A stretch of 58,434 nt of DNA from an uncultured Verrucomicrobiota bacterium (lineage in GTDB: Bacteria > Verrucomicrobiota > Verrucomicrobiia > Verrucomicrobiales > Verrucomicrobiaceae), in NCBI GenBank assembly GCA_903838675.1, contig CAILZI010000222.1:1-58434 (forward strand). The letters are read 5' to 3'. The translations under genes were made by a program, and so were the position numbers. Below are positions 8,205 through 17,056 of the stretch, one piece after another (position 1 is the stretch's first letter; every line of letters starts with the position of its first letter). The notes below the pieces were generated by a model. The model was not told the DNA's origin and ran no database searches. It saw nothing but the letters and a program-made list of their open reading frames with translations.

Positions 8205-9537
8205 AGCTGCGCAGGATGCTCTTCACCGTGTCGCGGATGATGGGATGCACATCGAACCACTCACCGCCATTGCGCAGGATGAGAGCACAGTGGGAATTGA
8301 GCAAGTGGGTGATGTTGTAAATGGTTTCGGGCTTGTTGTCTGGCAGGGCGCACATGCGGTGGCGGTCGATTTCCCCAAGGCATCTTGCTTGTGCGAGCGA
8401 AATGGGCAGAAACGAATTGCGATGGTGATCAATGGCGGCAGTGACCTGCTTTTTAGTCACTGGCAAGTCACCCGAGCGGAGGATGGTTTCGTTCAGCAGT
8501 ACAATCAGATCGCGCAGATGCCCACCGGAGGCTTGGATGAGCAAATCGACCAGTGGGTGAACTTTTTTGCCCTTGGCCCTGCCAAAGAAACGGTCGAGTC
8601 CTTCTTCGGTGAAGCGCTTGCGCACTACTTCGCGGAGGAAGTCCTGACCTGCACGCTGGACGGGGCGCTTGTCCGTATTCCCCCATAGTTTGACGCTGTA
8701 GATGAAGCGGACGTTGGGAAGGTTCTTTGTCACAAGCTTCAACCATGGTGGCATGGTGATGACCATGTGCTGTCCGGCAATGGCGAGATCCTGCTGATGG
8801 TTGCTGACGATGGTAATGATGCTTTCAGCAACACTGCCGCCGGTATTCGTGGTGTCGTGCAAATGCTCGAACTGGTCGAAAATGAAGACTGGGCTGAACT
8901 GTGCGCCGTATTTGTCTCGAACGAGTGCCACCGCATCCTTGAAAAAGCCATGCACCTGATCGCGCAGTTCTTTAGGACGATGCGACATCTGCTCCTGCAA
9001 TTTCTGAATGAAACTGGGGTTTTCTTTGAGCAAAGTTTTGAAAGTGAGACCAACATCAGTCTGCGGGATGTTCGCCTTCAAGTCGAAACCATTCAGTTCG
9101 ACCTTGGTTTCTGTAAGCCAATGAACAAAACGTTTCCAATAGGATTCGTATGCTGCTTGCAGTTTATGATCTTTTTCCAATGCGTCACTGAATGCGCCAG
9201 CGAGTGAGATGAGAAACAGCTCGATGGATACAGGCTGTGTGGGTAAGAAATAGTCAAGCGCATTGCCGAGGGCGACGAAGTACCCTTTGGCATTGAGGTC
9301 ATTGCGAAGACGCAGCAACTGGCTGCTCTTGCCGGAACCATTGAAACCCGAGAGGAAGTTCAAGCTGCTCTCATTTGTGAGAGTGATGTCTTTGTATATT
9401 AGCGAAACTGGGTCATGATCGGGATCCACACTGACAGGAACGTACAGATCATCGTTCGGATTGACGGTGGCCTCGGGACGCAGGCGCGATTTGAGCCACT
9501 TCAGGAAGGTGGTGGTGTCGGCGGGAAGGGAACCCAT
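8182..9537 (-). CDS. P-loop ATPase of the Orc/STAND kind, partner of the NACHT-LRR protein
   Basis: A soluble 451-residue ATPase. Walker A is GFNGSGKSS near residue 70, Walker B is PVFIFDQFEHL near 220, followed by a sensor-like strand (HMVITMPPW), a lid-type helical segment (GGHLRDLIVLLNE) and a C-terminal winged-helix-like end (NGGEWFDVHPIIRDTV). This order matches AAA/Orc-like STAND ATPases. No membrane segment or enzymatic effector domain is visible. It is the first gene of a two-gene unit: its last 23 bases overlap the start of the NACHT-LRR gene. The intimate overlap suggests the two ATPases act together, for instance one controlling the state of the other, but nothing in the sequence proves contact. 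The ATG at 9537 is the first in frame and gives a sensible N-terminus. Confidence 0.8.
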   Translation of the reverse strand: MGSLPADTTTFLKWLKSRLRPEATVNPNDDLYVPVSVDPDHDPVSLIYKDITLTNESSLNFLSGFNGSGKSSQLLRLRNDLNAKGYFVALGNALDYFLPTQPVSIELFLISLAGAFSDALEKDHKLQAAYESYWKRFVHWLTETKVELNGFDLKANIPQTDVGLTFKTLLKENPSFIQKLQEQMSHRPKELRDQVHGFFKDAVALVRDKYGAQFSPVFIFDQFEHLHDTTNTGGSVAESIITIVSNHQQDLAIAGQHMVITMPPWLKLVTKNLPNVRFIYSVKLWGNTDKRPVQRAGQDFLREVVRKRFTEEGLDRFFGRAKGKKVHPLVDLLIQASGGHLRDLIVLLNETILRSGDLPVTKKQVTAAIDHHRNSFLPISLAQARCLGEIDRHRMCALPDNKPETIYNITHLLNSHCALILRNGGEWFDVHPIIRDTVKSILRSYEQPAEV

Positions 9538-9565
9538 GATAGGACAAGATTACGAGCGGAGGGGA

Positions 9566-9577
9566 TGCTTGCAAGCA
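9566..9577. promoter_or_regulatory. 12-bp perfect palindrome upstream of the ATPase/NACHT-LRR unit
   Basis: The sequence tgcttgcaagca is a perfect palindrome centred about 35 bases upstream of the ATPase start codon at 9537, in a 77-base gap that must carry the promoter of the two-gene unit. Position and symmetry fit an operator, but a 12-base palindrome can arise by chance and no matching second copy was noticed. Confidence 0.25.
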
Positions 9578-9614
9578 CGACGGCAGCAATGTCCAACGTG
9601 TAGTTGGGGCCGCA

Positions 9615-10874
9615 TCACCTCCACCACGAAGGCAAATCCGTCATCGTGTCCTTCAGAATATTGCGGATCGCCACCCGCTCGCCGGGCGCGAGGTGGGCGT
9701 GCTGGGCGTCCGGCGCTTCCCGCAGATAGAGGGCCATGTGATAATAGACACGCTCTTTGAGTTCCTTGGGCGCGGCTTTCCAGGTGTCCGTGTAGAGCAT
9801 GTAGCTGCAGCGGTTTTTGAACATGTGGGTCTTCAAATCGAGATCCTTGAGCGACAGGCCCGTCTTCGACACCTTGCGGTCGCGCAGGAAGTCCTTCACG
9901 TAGGCGGGATCGCCCACCATGCCTTTGGCGGGGAACTTGGCTTCATCGGCAAAGACGATGTAGCGCGCGAGTTCCTGCGCTCGTTCCTCGATCTCCGCCT
10001 TGGCCGCAGCGCCCAGCATGCCTTTGCCCTCGCTCTTGAGCTGGCGCACGGTGTAGATGGCATAGACCAGCCGGTTCTCGAAGCCCATCTGGTGCTCGTT
10101 TACCAGATTGGGCAGGATGTCGCTGGTGGGGAGCAGATGCAGTCCCAGATCCGAGTACTGGCCGGGCTCCACGGGGACGATCTGGTTTTTTCCGGCGTTG
10201 GGAATGCCCATCACGTTGGCGTGATTATGAGTGAGATTGTGCTGGCCGGTCAGATGCCAGCCGCCGAAGCGGTCTTCCAGCGGGATCTGATGCCCCTGCA
10301 CATCCCGGCGATAGGTCTCCAGGCTTGATCCGGCGCGTGAAACCAGCAGCGACTCCGCGATCAATCCCGGCAGCCGTCGTGTGGCATTGCCTGCATGGCA
10401 GTTCATGCATTTCGTGGAGCGCGTCACATTGGGGACGGGCCCGCCGGGGCGCAGGCGGTCAAAGACATAAAACATCGGCCCCATCTCGGGATCTGCGGCG
10501 ATGATTTCCACCAGCCCGCCCGGCACCCAGCCGAGGTAGGTGTCTTCATTGAAGTACAGGGCGCGTGGGTTGCGCGGATTGATGATCTCGCTTTGCAGCG
10601 AACTCGCGGAGAACACCATGATCTGCGAGCTGACCGGGATGTTCAGCGCCTGCAGCAGGCTGGTGAGGAAGGACTTGTCATTCGTGGTGTCCAGCTTCAC
10701 TTCGCCTTTCAGCACCTTCTCTTGAAACTCGGCAAAGCGGTCCTTCGGCTTCCATTCGAGGTAGGAATGCGGCGGGTTCTTGAAATCAAAGACGCGTGGC
10801 TCCTTCGTCTCCGCAGCTGTGGCGGCGGAGATTGACAAAACCAGCAGCATTGTCAGGGATTGGGAACGCATCAT
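9615..10874 (-). CDS. Secreted monohaem cytochrome-like protein
   Basis: A 419-residue exported protein with an N-terminal signal peptide (hydrophobic core LTMLLVLSISAATA, likely cleaved after AAA/AE near residue 21). A single CXXCH haem-binding motif, CMNCH, lies at residues 156-160. The rest has no recognised catalytic motif; conserved-looking segments such as RFGGWHLTGQHN suggest a defined family of uncharacterised PVC proteins. It is probably a periplasmic electron carrier or a haem-dependent enzyme. It starts back to back with malQ (82 bases between the start codons), so divergent promoters are expected there. Its stop lies 77 bases upstream of the ATPase gene on the same strand, and co-transcription with that module is not excluded. 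Confidence 0.7.
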   Translation of the reverse strand: MMRSQSLTMLLVLSISAATAAETKEPRVFDFKNPPHSYLEWKPKDRFAEFQEKVLKGEVKLDTTNDKSFLTSLLQALNIPVSSQIMVFSASSLQSEIINPRNPRALYFNEDTYLGWVPGGLVEIIAADPEMGPMFYVFDRLRPGGPVPNVTRSTKCMNCHAGNATRRLPGLIAESLLVSRAGSSLETYRRDVQGHQIPLEDRFGGWHLTGQHNLTHNHANVMGIPNAGKNQIVPVEPGQYSDLGLHLLPTSDILPNLVNEHQMGFENRLVYAIYTVRQLKSEGKGMLGAAAKAEIEERAQELARYIVFADEAKFPAKGMVGDPAYVKDFLRDRKVSKTGLSLKDLDLKTHMFKNRCSYMLYTDTWKAAPKELKERVYYHMALYLREAPDAQHAHLAPGERVAIRNILKDTMTDLPSWWR

Positions 10875-10955
10875 GCTCTATACGCTTGCGAAGTTACCCA
10901 AATCGCACCAGACAACCACCAATCAATTGTCATTCTGGTTTCCTCCCACCCGCTC

Positions 10956-12647
10956 ATGCCCACCATTCAGCCACGCCGTGCAGGTATTTTGATCCCAGTT
11001 TTCGCCCTGCGTACGCCCGAGGATCTCGGCATTGGCGACATCGGCGGGGTGCGTCAGCTCATTGACTGGTCCGCTGATGCGGGGATCGGCTTTGTTCAAT
11101 TCCTGCCCATCAACGCCACCGGCAGCGACAGCAGCCCTTACAACGCCATCAGCTCCGTCGCGCTGGACTACCTCACGCTCGATCTCTCCCCTGCGGCTGT
11201 GCCTGAGCTGGATGACAAATTTTACCGCACCATCACCGGCATCCTGCGCGTTGATCTGCTACGTCATGGCTCGGTGAACTACCCCAAGGTGCGGCGGTTG
11301 AAAAACACACTCCTGCGCCGTGCCTTCAGCCAGATTGAAAACCAGCCCGAGCGCATGGCCCTGTTTGAGGCGTTCTGCGTGAAGGAGGCGGCGTGGCTGG
11401 ATGATTTCTGCCTCTTCAAAGTCCTCATGGAGGAGCATGGGCATGAAGACTGGACGAACTGGCGCGATGACCTGAACACCGCCGCCAAAGCCCATGCTTG
11501 GCGCGATACGCAGGGAGATGAGATCGACGACCGCATCCTCTTCCATGCCTACGTGCAGTGGCTCTGCTTCAGCCAGTGGGGAGAGCTCCGTGCCTATGCG
11601 AACGGGAAGGGCGTCAAGCTCATGGGTGACATCCCCTTCGGCATCTCCTGGTGCAGCGCGGATGTGTTCTTCAAGCCCGAGCAGTTTGATCTCTCCTGGT
11701 GCGGCGGCGCTCCGCCTGAGACCTACTTCAAAGACGATTACTTCGTGCAGCATTGGGGGCAGAACTGGGGCATCCCGCACTACCGCTGGGACGTCATGGA
11801 AAGCGGTGGCTTCCAGTGGTGGCGGCAGCGCACGCAGAAGCTGACCGAGGTCTTTGACATCTTCCGTATCGATCACGTGCTCGGTTTCTACCGCATCTAC
11901 AGCTTTCCGTGGCGCCCCACCCGCAATGCGGAGTTCTGCTACCTCAGTGATGAGGAGGCCAAAGCACTCACCGGCGGCCGCCTGCCGCACTTCATCGAAA
12001 ACGACGGCGACACACCCGAGCACAAAGCCGCGAATCTTGCCAACGGTGACAAGTACCTGCGCATGATCCTCGACGCCGCTGCTGGCAAAGCCGAAGTCGT
12101 GGCCGAAGATCTGGGCACCGTCCCGGATTACGTGCGCCCGCACCTGCTCAGCCTCGACATTCCCGGCTTCAAAGTCAGCCAGTGGGAGCACAACGAGCAG
12201 GGCCGTGTTGTCATGGGCAGCACCTACGACAACTGCGCCTTCACCACCTACGCCACGCATGATCATGAGCCCATGCGGACACACTGGGAGCACCGCCGCC
12301 GCGATGCCTCCAGCAGTGATGAAGCCGAGCGCGCTCTGGGCTACAAGGAGCTGGGCGATCTCGCCGAATTTGCCGGCCTGCGCTTCTCCTCCGAGGGCTG
12401 GCCGGAATACGATGCCCACATTCGTCACGCCCTGCTGGAGGCTCTGCTCACCAGCAACGCCCGCTACGCCGCCTTCATGCTCACCGACCTTTATGGCCTG
12501 GAGGATCGCTTCAACGTCCCCGGCATCGCCGCCGACAGCAACTGGAGCGCCCGCCTGCCCATGACCGTGGCCGAGCTGCGCAACGCCACGCCATGGAAAG
12601 AAGAGGGCGAGTGGCTCAAAAAGGCGATCAAGAGCACAGGGCGCTGA
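10956..12647 (+). CDS. malQ: 4-alpha-glucanotransferase (amylomaltase, GH77)
   Basis: A 563-residue cytoplasmic enzyme that transfers alpha-1,4-glucan chains between maltodextrins or glycogen-derived oligosaccharides. Family signatures are present: the N-terminal RRAGILIPVFALRTPEDLGIGD, the nucleophile Asp306 in FRIDHVLGFYR, the acid/base Glu384 in VAEDLGTVP, and the third acidic residue Asp436 in THDHEPM. Length fits the short bacterial GH77 type, with a fairly large middle insertion. The frame is open upstream to 10860, but ATG at 10956 begins the family's normal N-terminus. It stands alone with no glycogen or maltose genes beside it, and is followed by a clear hairpin. Confidence 0.95.
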   Translation: MPTIQPRRAGILIPVFALRTPEDLGIGDIGGVRQLIDWSADAGIGFVQFLPINATGSDSSPYNAISSVALDYLTLDLSPAAVPELDDKFYRTITGILRVDLLRHGSVNYPKVRRLKNTLLRRAFSQIENQPERMALFEAFCVKEAAWLDDFCLFKVLMEEHGHEDWTNWRDDLNTAAKAHAWRDTQGDEIDDRILFHAYVQWLCFSQWGELRAYANGKGVKLMGDIPFGISWCSADVFFKPEQFDLSWCGGAPPETYFKDDYFVQHWGQNWGIPHYRWDVMESGGFQWWRQRTQKLTEVFDIFRIDHVLGFYRIYSFPWRPTRNAEFCYLSDEEAKALTGGRLPHFIENDGDTPEHKAANLANGDKYLRMILDAAAGKAEVVAEDLGTVPDYVRPHLLSLDIPGFKVSQWEHNEQGRVVMGSTYDNCAFTTYATHDHEPMRTHWEHRRRDASSSDEAERALGYKELGDLAEFAGLRFSSEGWPEYDAHIRHALLEALLTSNARYAAFMLTDLYGLEDRFNVPGIAADSNWSARLPMTVAELRNATPWKEEGEWLKKAIKSTGR

Positions 12648-12652
12648 AGTCG

Positions 12653-12673
12653 CCCAGTTGCGCCGCAACTGGG
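12653..12673. terminator. Perfect hairpin between convergent malQ and kinase genes
   Basis: A perfect stem (cccagttgc / gcaactggg) with a 3-base loop lies 6 bases after the malQ stop and 35 bases from the stop of the convergent kinase gene. There is no strong T-run on either side, so it is a plausible bidirectional terminator of the factor-assisted kind or a small REP element. A related hairpin with the same GTTGCG.CGCAAC core occurs at 27017-27047. Confidence 0.55.
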
Positions 12674-12707
12674 GTATTCAGAGAGGAGGAGCGGCTTTTT
12701 GGGGGCC

Positions 12708-15700
12708 TCACCGTGTCACAGTCATATCAGGGCGCAACTTCTTGAGGGCGGCGATGCCGGCGTCGGTGATATTGTTGCTGTTGATTTTGACCGAGGTGAG
12801 CTTTTTCATCTCAGCCAATCGCAGCAGGCCTGCGTCGGTGATTTCTACTTTCCTGGTGTTGTTTTGGATTTCCAGGCTGCGCAGCCCCTTGTGCGGCAGC
12901 AGCGCCGCCAGCCCGGCATCCGTAGTTGGGGAGTAGCCGATGCCGATAAACGAAAGGTTGGGCAACTCCAGCAAGCCCGGTAAAGCTGTATCACTGGCTT
13001 CGGTCAAGCTACATTCGGTGAGCTTGGGAAAGCTGGCGATGGCAGCTATGTCCTGGGGTGTAATGGTTGTTTTAGAATCTCCGTAGTGTTTGATTCGAAA
13101 AACTTTGGGGAATTTGGTGGCGAGCTCACGGTACTGGTTAACGCCTCCACCGGACTGGAGTCTCAGGCCGAGTTTGGTCAGGTTGGGCATTCCTTTGCTT
13201 CGAGCCAGGCCGTCGATAGTGACACCACAGTCTCCCAAGTTAAGGTCATCAAGTTTTTTGAGCGGTTCTAGTGACACCAGATGCCCGTCATTAAAGTTGG
13301 TTTGTTGCAAGCCTAGTCTTGCGAGCTGGGTTAGCAGGCCCAAGCTTTTGAAGCCTGCATCCGTGAACTTGCAGCCTTGCAGGTTCAGATCGGTCAGATT
13401 GAGCTTGGCGAGCAGAGGCAAAGCCTCACCGGTCATTCCTTTCTGTTCCCGTAAGCTGAGAACTTTGAGGTTGCGCAGTTTGGCGAAGTTGGACAAGGCA
13501 GCGTCCGTCAGGCTGCCAAAGTCGAAAAGCAATTTTTCCAAAGCAGACAGCGAAGTGAAAACCTCCATGTCCGCGTCATCGAGTGACGATATGTGCGAGA
13601 GCTGTACCTGAGTCAATTCTTTGAGGCCCGCCAGCGGCAGGAGATCTGTGACGGGCTGGTTGGGAGGATCAAGCAGGACTTTTTGCACAGAGAACTTGCC
13701 AGGGGGCAGATCGGCAGCCGTGCTGACTTCGGTGGAGGTGCCATTGGTGAAAACCGTCACCTTGCCGCCCATGCTAATCACCCATTCGGCAGCTTTGCGG
13801 TCGTCGCCTTTGGGGTATTTGGTGGATGCTTCTGGAAGAGGTGCGCTGGCACTCTTGCCCGCTTCAGGCGTCTTTGCTGCTCCTCCGCCTGGATTTGCAT
13901 TGTTTGCAGTAGTGGCCGCATTCCCTTCAGCCAGTTTCTCGCGATACTCGCGCACGGTTTTCGCATCGGGGATGCGTTTCTGTTTGGTGAGTTCGCTTTC
14001 GAGTGCTTGTAGCCGTGCGGAAAGGGGATCGGTGAGCTGCTTGAGGTTTGCCACACGCGCGGCCTCGATCTTCGCATATGCGGCACGGTAAATGCCGCGC
14101 AGGGCTTTGAGAGTGGCGGTGGTTGTCTCGGCATCGTTGGCTGGGATGGGCAGCTTGTCAGCGAGGAGCTTCTTCTCTGCCTCCAGAGCGATGACTCCAT
14201 CGAGATGCCCGGCGGCGGTTTCCTCGGCGATCTTACGGTCAATGCCGCCAAAGTAGCCCGCATTGAGCTTCGCCACGTCTGTCTCGAACGGCGCGGTGAC
14301 GCGCTCGGTGGTGAGTTTCACAAGCTGATCATGCAAAGCCTTGAGTTCTGGGATGGCGTTCGCGGCATACACTTCCTTCGCCTGTTCCATCGCCTTCTGC
14401 TCAGCAGCGAGAGAGGCGGCACGCAGATCATTGCCTTTCTCATCCACACCGAGGAGCTTGAGTGCCTCAGCTTCAGAGAGGCCGGAAAGGTCACGGTATT
14501 GAGCATCCTTGAACCATCCATCCTCCCCGGAATAGGATTGTAAATAAATGACGTTCTGTGGGGAAATCCTCTCATCGCGAACCAGTCCAATAAGTTTCCC
14601 ATCAAACCTTGCCACGAGCAACTTCCCGTAGGTAGCCAGTTCCAGCGATACTTCGGTGCCTGCGGTGACTGGCGGTGTCAGATCCAGTTCTGCCAAAGTG
14701 GTCTCGCTTTTGCCTCCCCCTCCAGTGTGGCGGACGATGGCCTTCGTGGAATAGTGAGTTCCAATGTAGAACGGGCTCTGCCCTAGCCCTAGCTTGAGTC
14801 CGGCTCCCTTTTCGGTCGTCCTGATCTGGCAACGAAATGCTCGGTATGTCATCTGCTTCCCCTCGGGTTGCGGTTGTTCAGTCGCGCCACGCAATTGGTC
14901 ATTCAAATGGTGCCAGCCGCCTTCAATTGCCTCTGCGAGCTTGGCGCGATCAACTGTCCTCCACTCGACAGGCTGCCATTCTCGGCTGGGAGCAGTGGTT
15001 GCGGTCTTAGGGATGGTGGGAGCGGGTGCCGACACGATTGGGGCAGGCTCGGGAGGCGCATCCAAATCCAACACCTCCATGGCTAGGACGAGGACTGGTG
15101 TGCTATCAATCGTGGATAGAAGCAAGCCAAAGTGTCCCGAGGCATGAGTTTCATCAGTGACGTTTCCAAGCAACTCGCCGTTGTATTTTGCGGTGATGGT
15201 TTTCCCCACGGCACGCAACTCCAGTTCATAGTTCTCTCCGAGTTGCAATGATTTCCGCAGAGGGAATTCCTGCAAGGTTATCATCTTTCGGGCCTCAGGG
15301 ACATAGCGCGCCAGTACGACACGGCCTTGGTCCGCCCAAAGACGGTAGGAGCCATTCTGGGAGTCGTTGTTACGGGCGTGAAGGCTGGGGTTGTGCTTGC
15401 CAAGGGTGGCGAGCATGCGAACGGCCCCGTCACGCTGGAGCGCTCTCGTTGGTGTGAGATACTTCACGATACCAGAACCCGAGAAGCGCAGGCCTTCTGC
15501 GGTAATTTCCGGCTTGTTGCCGGTTAGACTTAATGTTTTGGGATCCAGCAACACGTTTTGCCACGGCTCGGAGGAGGCGGACAGCGAAGTCCTGGAAACC
15601 GGGAGTCTAGGCGCGGAGACGGCAGCAGTCTTCGGTTCCTCGCTGCTTTTGACGGGGGCGGGTTGATTCGTCTTGGGTGGCACCGCGCTGGGTGGGGGGC

Positions 15701-16922
15701 TTGCTGCTGCAAGAGCTGGCTTGGAAGAGGATGCAGGTGCGGTTGGCGGCCCCTTCGCCTTGGCGGTGTCCTTCTTCCCTCCCAACATGACGAAAGCTCC
15801 AATGCCAAGTGCGGCAGCAGCCCCGATGCCGATGAAGAGCGGGGTCTTGAATTTCGCTGGAGGGGTGGCCTCCTGCTGGCTCGGTTGCTTGGCGGCTGAC
15901 TTCTGAGCCGGTGGTGCGCTGGTGTTCTTAGCCTGCGGCGGCTTGCCGACGGGCTTCTGCGGCAGGGACTGCTGTGGAATGGCGGCGCTGCCCGGGCCGC
16001 CGCTCTGCACCAGCGGCGCGGTGAGGATGGCATCCAGATCGCGCCGAATCTCCCCGCTGCTCTGGTAGCGCGCCTCGCGGTCATACTGCATGGCCTTGGT
16101 GATGATCTGATCAAAGCGCCGGTCCGTCCCTGGAGTAAGCACGGAGGCGGCCTGCCAGGCACCGCGCGGGATCTGCCCGGTGAGCATCTGATAGAGCATG
16201 ACACCCACGGCATACAGGTCCGCACGTCCATCCACCTCAGTGCCGAGCATAAGCGCCTCCGGTGCGACGTAGTCGGGCGTGCCCATGGCCATGCCCGTTT
16301 TCGTGAGGCCGCTGCTGCCAGCCTCCTCCGCCTTGGCCAGACCGAAGTCCGCCACCTTTACCGCACCTTCGTGGTTGATGAGGATGTTCGCCGGCTTGAT
16401 GTCGCGGTGAATGACGCCGTGCTCATGCGCATACTTCAGCGCGTCACACACATGCGCGGTGATGGCCAGCGCGTGCTCCGGCGGCAGCTTCCCCTGGGAG
16501 GAGATCAACTTCTGCACATCCGTGCCATCGACATATTCCATGACGATGTAAAGCTGGCCCTCAGCCGTCTCACCGAAATCAAACACACCGACGATGGCCG
16601 GGTGCATGAACTTGGCCATGACCTTGGCCTCGTTCTTGAAGCGCTCGATGTAGCTGGGATCCTCCTCCTCGAGCCCGGGCGGCAAAATCTTGATGGCTAC
16701 GGTGCGCTCCAGGGATTTTTGTTTGCCTTTATACACTGCGCCCATGCCGCCACGGCCCAGCATGCACTCAATCTCATACTGCGGCAGCAGCTCCGCCAGC
16801 CGCTCTGGGGTGGGTGGCTCCCAGCGGAAGCCTTTGCCGCCGGTGGTACGTTGGAAACCGGCAGGTGTGGGACCGGGGGGCGAAGGAGTCGGCGCGGCGG
16901 TTTCGTCGGGCATGGGATGCAA
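12708..16922 (-). CDS. Ser/Thr protein kinase with extracytoplasmic lectin-like and LRR domains
   Basis: A 1404-residue single-pass membrane protein. Residues about 49-300 are a PknB-like kinase: glycine loop GRGGMGAVYKG (56-66), Lys78, catalytic HRDIKPAN (172-179), DFG (192-194) and the APE-type PEALM. A Pro/Ala/Gln-rich linker (305-358) leads to one membrane helix at about 360-382. Outside the membrane lie two concanavalin-like (3-keto-disaccharide-hydrolase-type) regions with the pattern ELE...G..I.A.Y.G...G.V, a charged helical region (about 830-1040), and leucine-rich repeats to the end (DLNLQGCKFTDAGFKSLG style). Kinase inside and ligand-binding repeats outside make a receptor-like design; the ligand is unknown. 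ATG at 16922 or at 16913 could be the start. The gene is unlinked to a phosphatase. Confidence 0.9.
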   Translation of the reverse strand: MHPMPDETAAPTPSPPGPTPAGFQRTTGGKGFRWEPPTPERLAELLPQYEIECMLGRGGMGAVYKGKQKSLERTVAIKILPPGLEEEDPSYIERFKNEAKVMAKFMHPAIVGVFDFGETAEGQLYIVMEYVDGTDVQKLISSQGKLPPEHALAITAHVCDALKYAHEHGVIHRDIKPANILINHEGAVKVADFGLAKAEEAGSSGLTKTGMAMGTPDYVAPEALMLGTEVDGRADLYAVGVMLYQMLTGQIPRGAWQAASVLTPGTDRRFDQIITKAMQYDREARYQSSGEIRRDLDAILTAPLVQSGGPGSAAIPQQSLPQKPVGKPPQAKNTSAPPAQKSAAKQPSQQEATPPAKFKTPLFIGIGAAAALGIGAFVMLGGKKDTAKAKGPPTAPASSSKPALAAASPPPSAVPPKTNQPAPVKSSEEPKTAAVSAPRLPVSRTSLSASSEPWQNVLLDPKTLSLTGNKPEITAEGLRFSGSGIVKYLTPTRALQRDGAVRMLATLGKHNPSLHARNNDSQNGSYRLWADQGRVVLARYVPEARKMITLQEFPLRKSLQLGENYELELRAVGKTITAKYNGELLGNVTDETHASGHFGLLLSTIDSTPVLVLAMEVLDLDAPPEPAPIVSAPAPTIPKTATTAPSREWQPVEWRTVDRAKLAEAIEGGWHHLNDQLRGATEQPQPEGKQMTYRAFRCQIRTTEKGAGLKLGLGQSPFYIGTHYSTKAIVRHTGGGGKSETTLAELDLTPPVTAGTEVSLELATYGKLLVARFDGKLIGLVRDERISPQNVIYLQSYSGEDGWFKDAQYRDLSGLSEAEALKLLGVDEKGNDLRAASLAAEQKAMEQAKEVYAANAIPELKALHDQLVKLTTERVTAPFETDVAKLNAGYFGGIDRKIAEETAAGHLDGVIALEAEKKLLADKLPIPANDAETTTATLKALRGIYRAAYAKIEAARVANLKQLTDPLSARLQALESELTKQKRIPDAKTVREYREKLAEGNAATTANNANPGGGAAKTPEAGKSASAPLPEASTKYPKGDDRKAAEWVISMGGKVTVFTNGTSTEVSTAADLPPGKFSVQKVLLDPPNQPVTDLLPLAGLKELTQVQLSHISSLDDADMEVFTSLSALEKLLFDFGSLTDAALSNFAKLRNLKVLSLREQKGMTGEALPLLAKLNLTDLNLQGCKFTDAGFKSLGLLTQLARLGLQQTNFNDGHLVSLEPLKKLDDLNLGDCGVTIDGLARSKGMPNLTKLGLRLQSGGGVNQYRELATKFPKVFRIKHYGDSKTTITPQDIAAIASFPKLTECSLTEASDTALPGLLELPNLSFIGIGYSPTTDAGLAALLPHKGLRSLEIQNNTRKVEITDAGLLRLAEMKKLTSVKINSNNITDAGIAALKKLRPDMTVTR

Positions 16923-17056
16923 GGAGTATGTTGTGTCTTATAAAAAGACGCCAAGAGAGGCAAGGAAAAATAACGTAGGCGCTCGATCCATGCCAAAATG
17001 GAAACGCGGGTGAAACCGATCAATTCAAAGCATCAAAACACCCACGCCAAAGCGGG

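Noticed and set aside
13090..14600. Separate plus-strand genes within the kinase-LRR region
   Set aside because: These frames are shadows of the minus-strand kinase gene, whose LRR periodicity runs through the whole stretch.
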